Below are positions 61,973 to 64,000 of a DNA stretch of 64,000 bases, in pieces. Location: contig NZ_CP116256.1 in the NCBI RefSeq assembly GCF_027947575.1, positions 6,138,001 through 6,202,000 of the forward strand, in the 5' to 3' direction. Within the stretch, counting starts at the first letter, position 1. Each line of letters begins with the position of its first letter. The translations under genes and the position numbers were made by a program. The DNA is from Streptomyces rubrogriseus. GTDB lineage: Bacteria > Actinomycetota > Actinomycetes > Streptomycetales > Streptomycetaceae. The notes beneath the pieces are model-generated. The model was not told the DNA's origin. It made no database searches and saw only the letters and a program-made list of their open reading frames with translations.

Positions 61973-63184
61973 CTAAGTGAAGGCAGGCGTGGCCGCCGGC
62001 AGAGCGCCGGTCGCAGACCCGTCCAAGAGCGTCGAATCGCCCATCTCGCTGAGGGCGAGGGCGAGGGCCCCGAGCACCTCCGCACGGCCACCGAGGGCCC
62101 CGGGAAGCACGGAGAGCTGCCGCGCCGCGCTGGGGATGGCGTAACGCCCGACGGACTCTCTTATCGGCCCGAGCACCAGCTCGCCGGCCTCGGCGAGATC
62201 GCCGCCGAGGACGACGCGGCTCGGGTTGAGCAGGTTGCAGAGGTTGGCGACTCCACTGCCGATGTGGCGGCCGACGTCGGCGATCACCCGACGGCAGCCA
62301 GGGTCACCGTCCCGCGCCAGCCGTACGACGCCCTCCATCGTCAGATCGGTGCCGTGGCTGGGCTGGAGGAGCGGAAGCACATAGCGTGCTGCGGCGAAGG
62401 TCTCCAGGCAACCCCGGTTGCCGCACCGGCAGACGGGACCGGCCTCGTCCAGGGTGATGTGCCCGATTTCGCCCGCCGTGCCGCCGGGGCCGCGATAGAT
62501 CTTCCCGTTGATCACCAGCCCGGCGCCGACACCGCTGGCGACCTTGATGTACGCCAGGTCCCGCACCCCCCGGCCGCTGCCCCAGACCAGCTCGCCCAGG
62601 GCGCCGAGGTTGGCGTCGTTGTCCACGTGCACCGGCACGCCGAGCCGCCCCCGCAGCTCCTCGGCGGGCCGGATGCCGCCCCAGCCGGGCAGGATGGCGG
62701 TCGAGCCCAGCGTCCCGGACTCCACGTCGATCGGGCCCGGCACGCCCAGGCCCACCCCGGCGATCTTGGTCCGGTCCACTCCGGTGGCCGCGATCAGCCG
62801 GCTGACCAGCTGTTCCGCCCGGTCGAAGCCCTGGTCCGAGGAGGCGTCGACGTCCAACGGCTCGGACTCTTCGGCGAGCACCTGGTGGGCGAGGTTGCCG
62901 ACCGCGACGCGCAGGTGGGTGTGTCCGAAATCCACGCCGATGACGATGCCGGCGTCCCCGCTCAGCGAGACGCTGCGGGCCCGGCGGCCGCCCGCCGAGG
63001 TGGGCGTGACCTCGACCGTCCCGCCGTCCTTCAGTTCCCGGACGATGTTCGAGACCGTCGCCGCCGACAGGCCCGTCGTCCTCGCGATCTCCGCCTGCGT
63101 CAGCGAACCGGCGAGCCGTACCGCCCGTACGACGCGTTCCAGGTTGGCGCGGTGCAGCGACGACTGCGACCCGGGAGTCTCCAT
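61973..63184 (-). CDS. ROK-family transcriptional regulator
   Basis: A 403-residue repressor. The N-terminal winged helix has LTQAEIARTTGLSAATVSNIVREL (about 28-51). A sugar-kinase-like ROK domain follows: IGVDFGHTHLRVAV, GVGLGVPGPID, VHVDNDANLGALGE, EIGHITLDEAGPVCRCGNRGCLETFA with the CxCGxxGCxE zinc motif. It sits between a xylose-type ABC operon and a second sugar ABC operon, the same context recalled for Rok7B7 in S. coelicolor. It probably controls these operons; Rok7B7 also affects antibiotic timing. ATG 63184. Confidence 0.92.
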   Translation of the reverse strand: METPGSQSSLHRANLERVVRAVRLAGSLTQAEIARTTGLSAATVSNIVRELKDGGTVEVTPTSAGGRRARSVSLSGDAGIVIGVDFGHTHLRVAVGNLAHQVLAEESEPLDVDASSDQGFDRAEQLVSRLIAATGVDRTKIAGVGLGVPGPIDVESGTLGSTAILPGWGGIRPAEELRGRLGVPVHVDNDANLGALGELVWGSGRGVRDLAYIKVASGVGAGLVINGKIYRGPGGTAGEIGHITLDEAGPVCRCGNRGCLETFAAARYVLPLLQPSHGTDLTMEGVVRLARDGDPGCRRVIADVGRHIGSGVANLCNLLNPSRVVLGGDLAEAGELVLGPIRESVGRYAIPSAARQLSVLPGALGGRAEVLGALALALSEMGDSTLLDGSATGALPAATPAFT

Positions 63185-63232
63185 TGACTCTCACCCTCAT
63201 CCCCTGGGTCCGCGTCACCCGGTGCGATGCGG

Positions 63233-63242
63233 ACCTTGTACA
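63233..63242. promoter_or_regulatory. Short palindrome CTTGTACAAG upstream of ROK gene
   Basis: Ten-base perfect palindrome about 50 bases before the ROK start, close to a TAACTT possible -10 (minus strand). Candidate auto-operator. Confidence 0.35.
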
Positions 63243-63341
63243 AGTTATGAACCCCAAACTCCGCTGAATCGTCCAGTGCCGTCAAGCCCTTGAAAGAAAT
63301 CGGTTCCAGGCCGTGTCCACGGCCGGCTGCCGGTGGTACGC

Positions 63342-63391
63342 CGCAGGGGTCCGTCCCCGGAGAGCTGTCTCTCCGGGGACGGACCCCTGCG
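63342..63391 (-). terminator. Perfect 23-bp-stem terminator of the downstream sugar ABC operon
   Basis: Arms 63342-63364 and 63369-63391 pair without mismatch around a CTGT loop, 27 bases after the permease stop and upstream of the ROK gene. Confidence 0.92.
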
Positions 63392-63417
63392 TGTGACGGG
63401 TGAAGCGGCAGTGGGCG

Positions 63418-64000
63418 TCAGCGGAAGGTGCCCTGCGACACCGAACCGGCGATCCGCCGCTGGAAGACGCAGTACACGAGGAGTACGGGCACCACCGTGA
63501 CCACGATCGCCGCGAACAGCGCACCGTAGTCGATGTCGTAGACCTGCGAGGACGCGTAGGCGGCCATGCCCTGGGTGAGGACCCACTTGTCCTGGTCGGT
63601 GTTGAGCGCCACCGGCAGCAGGAACTGGTTCCACAGGCCCAGGAAGTTGAAGATCGCCACCGCCGCCATGCCCGGACGGGCCATCGGCAGCATCACCTGG
63701 AAGAACGCCCGCCAGTCCCCGGCACCGTCGATCAGCGCGGCCTCGTACACGTCGTGCGGCAGCGACCGGAAGAACGAATAGAGGAAGAACATCGTGAACG
63801 GCAGCGCGAACGCGACATAGGTGAGGATCAGTCCGGGACGTGTGTTCAGCAGCCCGAAGTTCTGCAACTGGAAGAAGAGCGGAACGATCGCCAGGAAAAC
63901 CGGGAAAGTCAGGCCGGCGAGCATCACGTAGTAGATCAGCCGGCGTCCGGGGAACTCGAACCTGGCGAGAACGTAGGCGCACATCGCGCCGAGCAGCATC
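63418..64000 (-). CDS. Carbohydrate ABC transporter permease (MalG-type), N-terminus outside window
   Basis: The last 193 or so residues of a membrane permease. Helices YYVMLAGLTFPVFLAIVPLF and ILTYVAFALPFTMFFLY are followed by the EAA loop EAALIDGAGDWRAFFQVMLP, which contacts the ATPase. The ending VFQRRIAGSVSQGTFR is typical of MalG/LacG-like subunits. The start lies beyond base 64000. It belongs to a second sugar uptake operon next to the ROK gene. Confidence 0.9.
   Translation of the reverse strand, partial: MLLGAMCAYVLARFEFPGRRLIYYVMLAGLTFPVFLAIVPLFFQLQNFGLLNTRPGLILTYVAFALPFTMFFLYSFFRSLPHDVYEAALIDGAGDWRAFFQVMLPMARPGMAAVAIFNFLGLWNQFLLPVALNTDQDKWVLTQGMAAYASSQVYDIDYGALFAAIVVTVVPVLLVYCVFQRRIAGSVSQGTFR

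Noticed and set aside
7..64000. CRISPR arrays, tRNA or rRNA genes, insertion sequences, prophage
   Set aside because: No regularly spaced repeats of 25-40 bases, no cloverleaf or rRNA segments, and no transposase or integrase motifs were found by reading; a tRNAscan and IS search would confirm.

Overview
The window is very GC-rich DNA with strong third-position G/C bias, many GTG starts, four-base GTGA/ATGA gene overlaps, Tat and lipoprotein signals and actinobacterial markers (coproporphyrin-type heme genes, a DUF3000 protein, ROK and DasR-type control). It reads as a chromosomal segment of a Streptomyces species. From memory the gene order (murC ... hemY-hemQ ... hemE ... fadA-fadB ... dxs-chitinase-xylose ABC-ROK) resembles the S. 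coelicolor SCO6005-SCO6060 region in reverse; this was not checked by alignment. I see no tRNA, rRNA, CRISPR array, phage or insertion sequence.

Layout: 0-6.9 kb holds the murC start, a small conserved protein, a RibD-like reductase, a ZapE-like ATPase, a secreted small protein behind a repeat-rich leader, a beta-carbonic anhydrase overlapping a SulP transporter, and a slipin. 7-13.5 kb holds a PhoX-like phosphatase, a FAD/Rieske oxidoreductase, a NodB lipoprotein, a zinc-ribbon protein, an ABC transporter pair and a Pth2-like hydrolase. 13.6-17.6 kb holds a DUF692 iron-enzyme gene next to a TIGR04222-type membrane protein, then a secreted peptidase. 17.6-25 kb holds hemQ/hemY, a DUF4349 lipoprotein, a CoA-disulfide-reductase-like flavoprotein and a rhomboid protease.

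23.8-29.2 kb is a tight five-gene operon: PhyH dioxygenase, a DUF6271-like protein with a TTA codon, a fold-III PLP decarboxylase, a GNAT enzyme and an MFS exporter. It looks like a small uncharacterised biosynthetic locus. It diverges from a GH3 N-acetylglucosaminidase whose promoter carries DasR-like operators. 31-39 kb holds hemE, DUF3000, an orphan response regulator with a candidate leader peptide, an RNase D-like nuclease and fadA-fadB.

39-52 kb is a cell-surface glycopolymer locus: a PIG-L deacetylase fused to lectin-like repeats, a GT4 glycosyltransferase, three tandem Stealth-type phosphotransferase paralogues (one apparently catalytically dead), a LytR-CpsA-Psr ligase and two free-standing lectin-like propeller proteins. 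52-64 kb holds a NYN-type protein, an amino-acid permease, dxs, a DasR-type chitinase, a xylose-type ABC operon with a ROK repressor, and the end of a second sugar ABC operon.

Regulatory themes: repeated leaderless promoters (An3T hexamer exactly seven bases before the start codon), long GC-rich hairpins at gene ends, and GlcNAc-responsive operators at two chitin/peptidoglycan-sugar genes.
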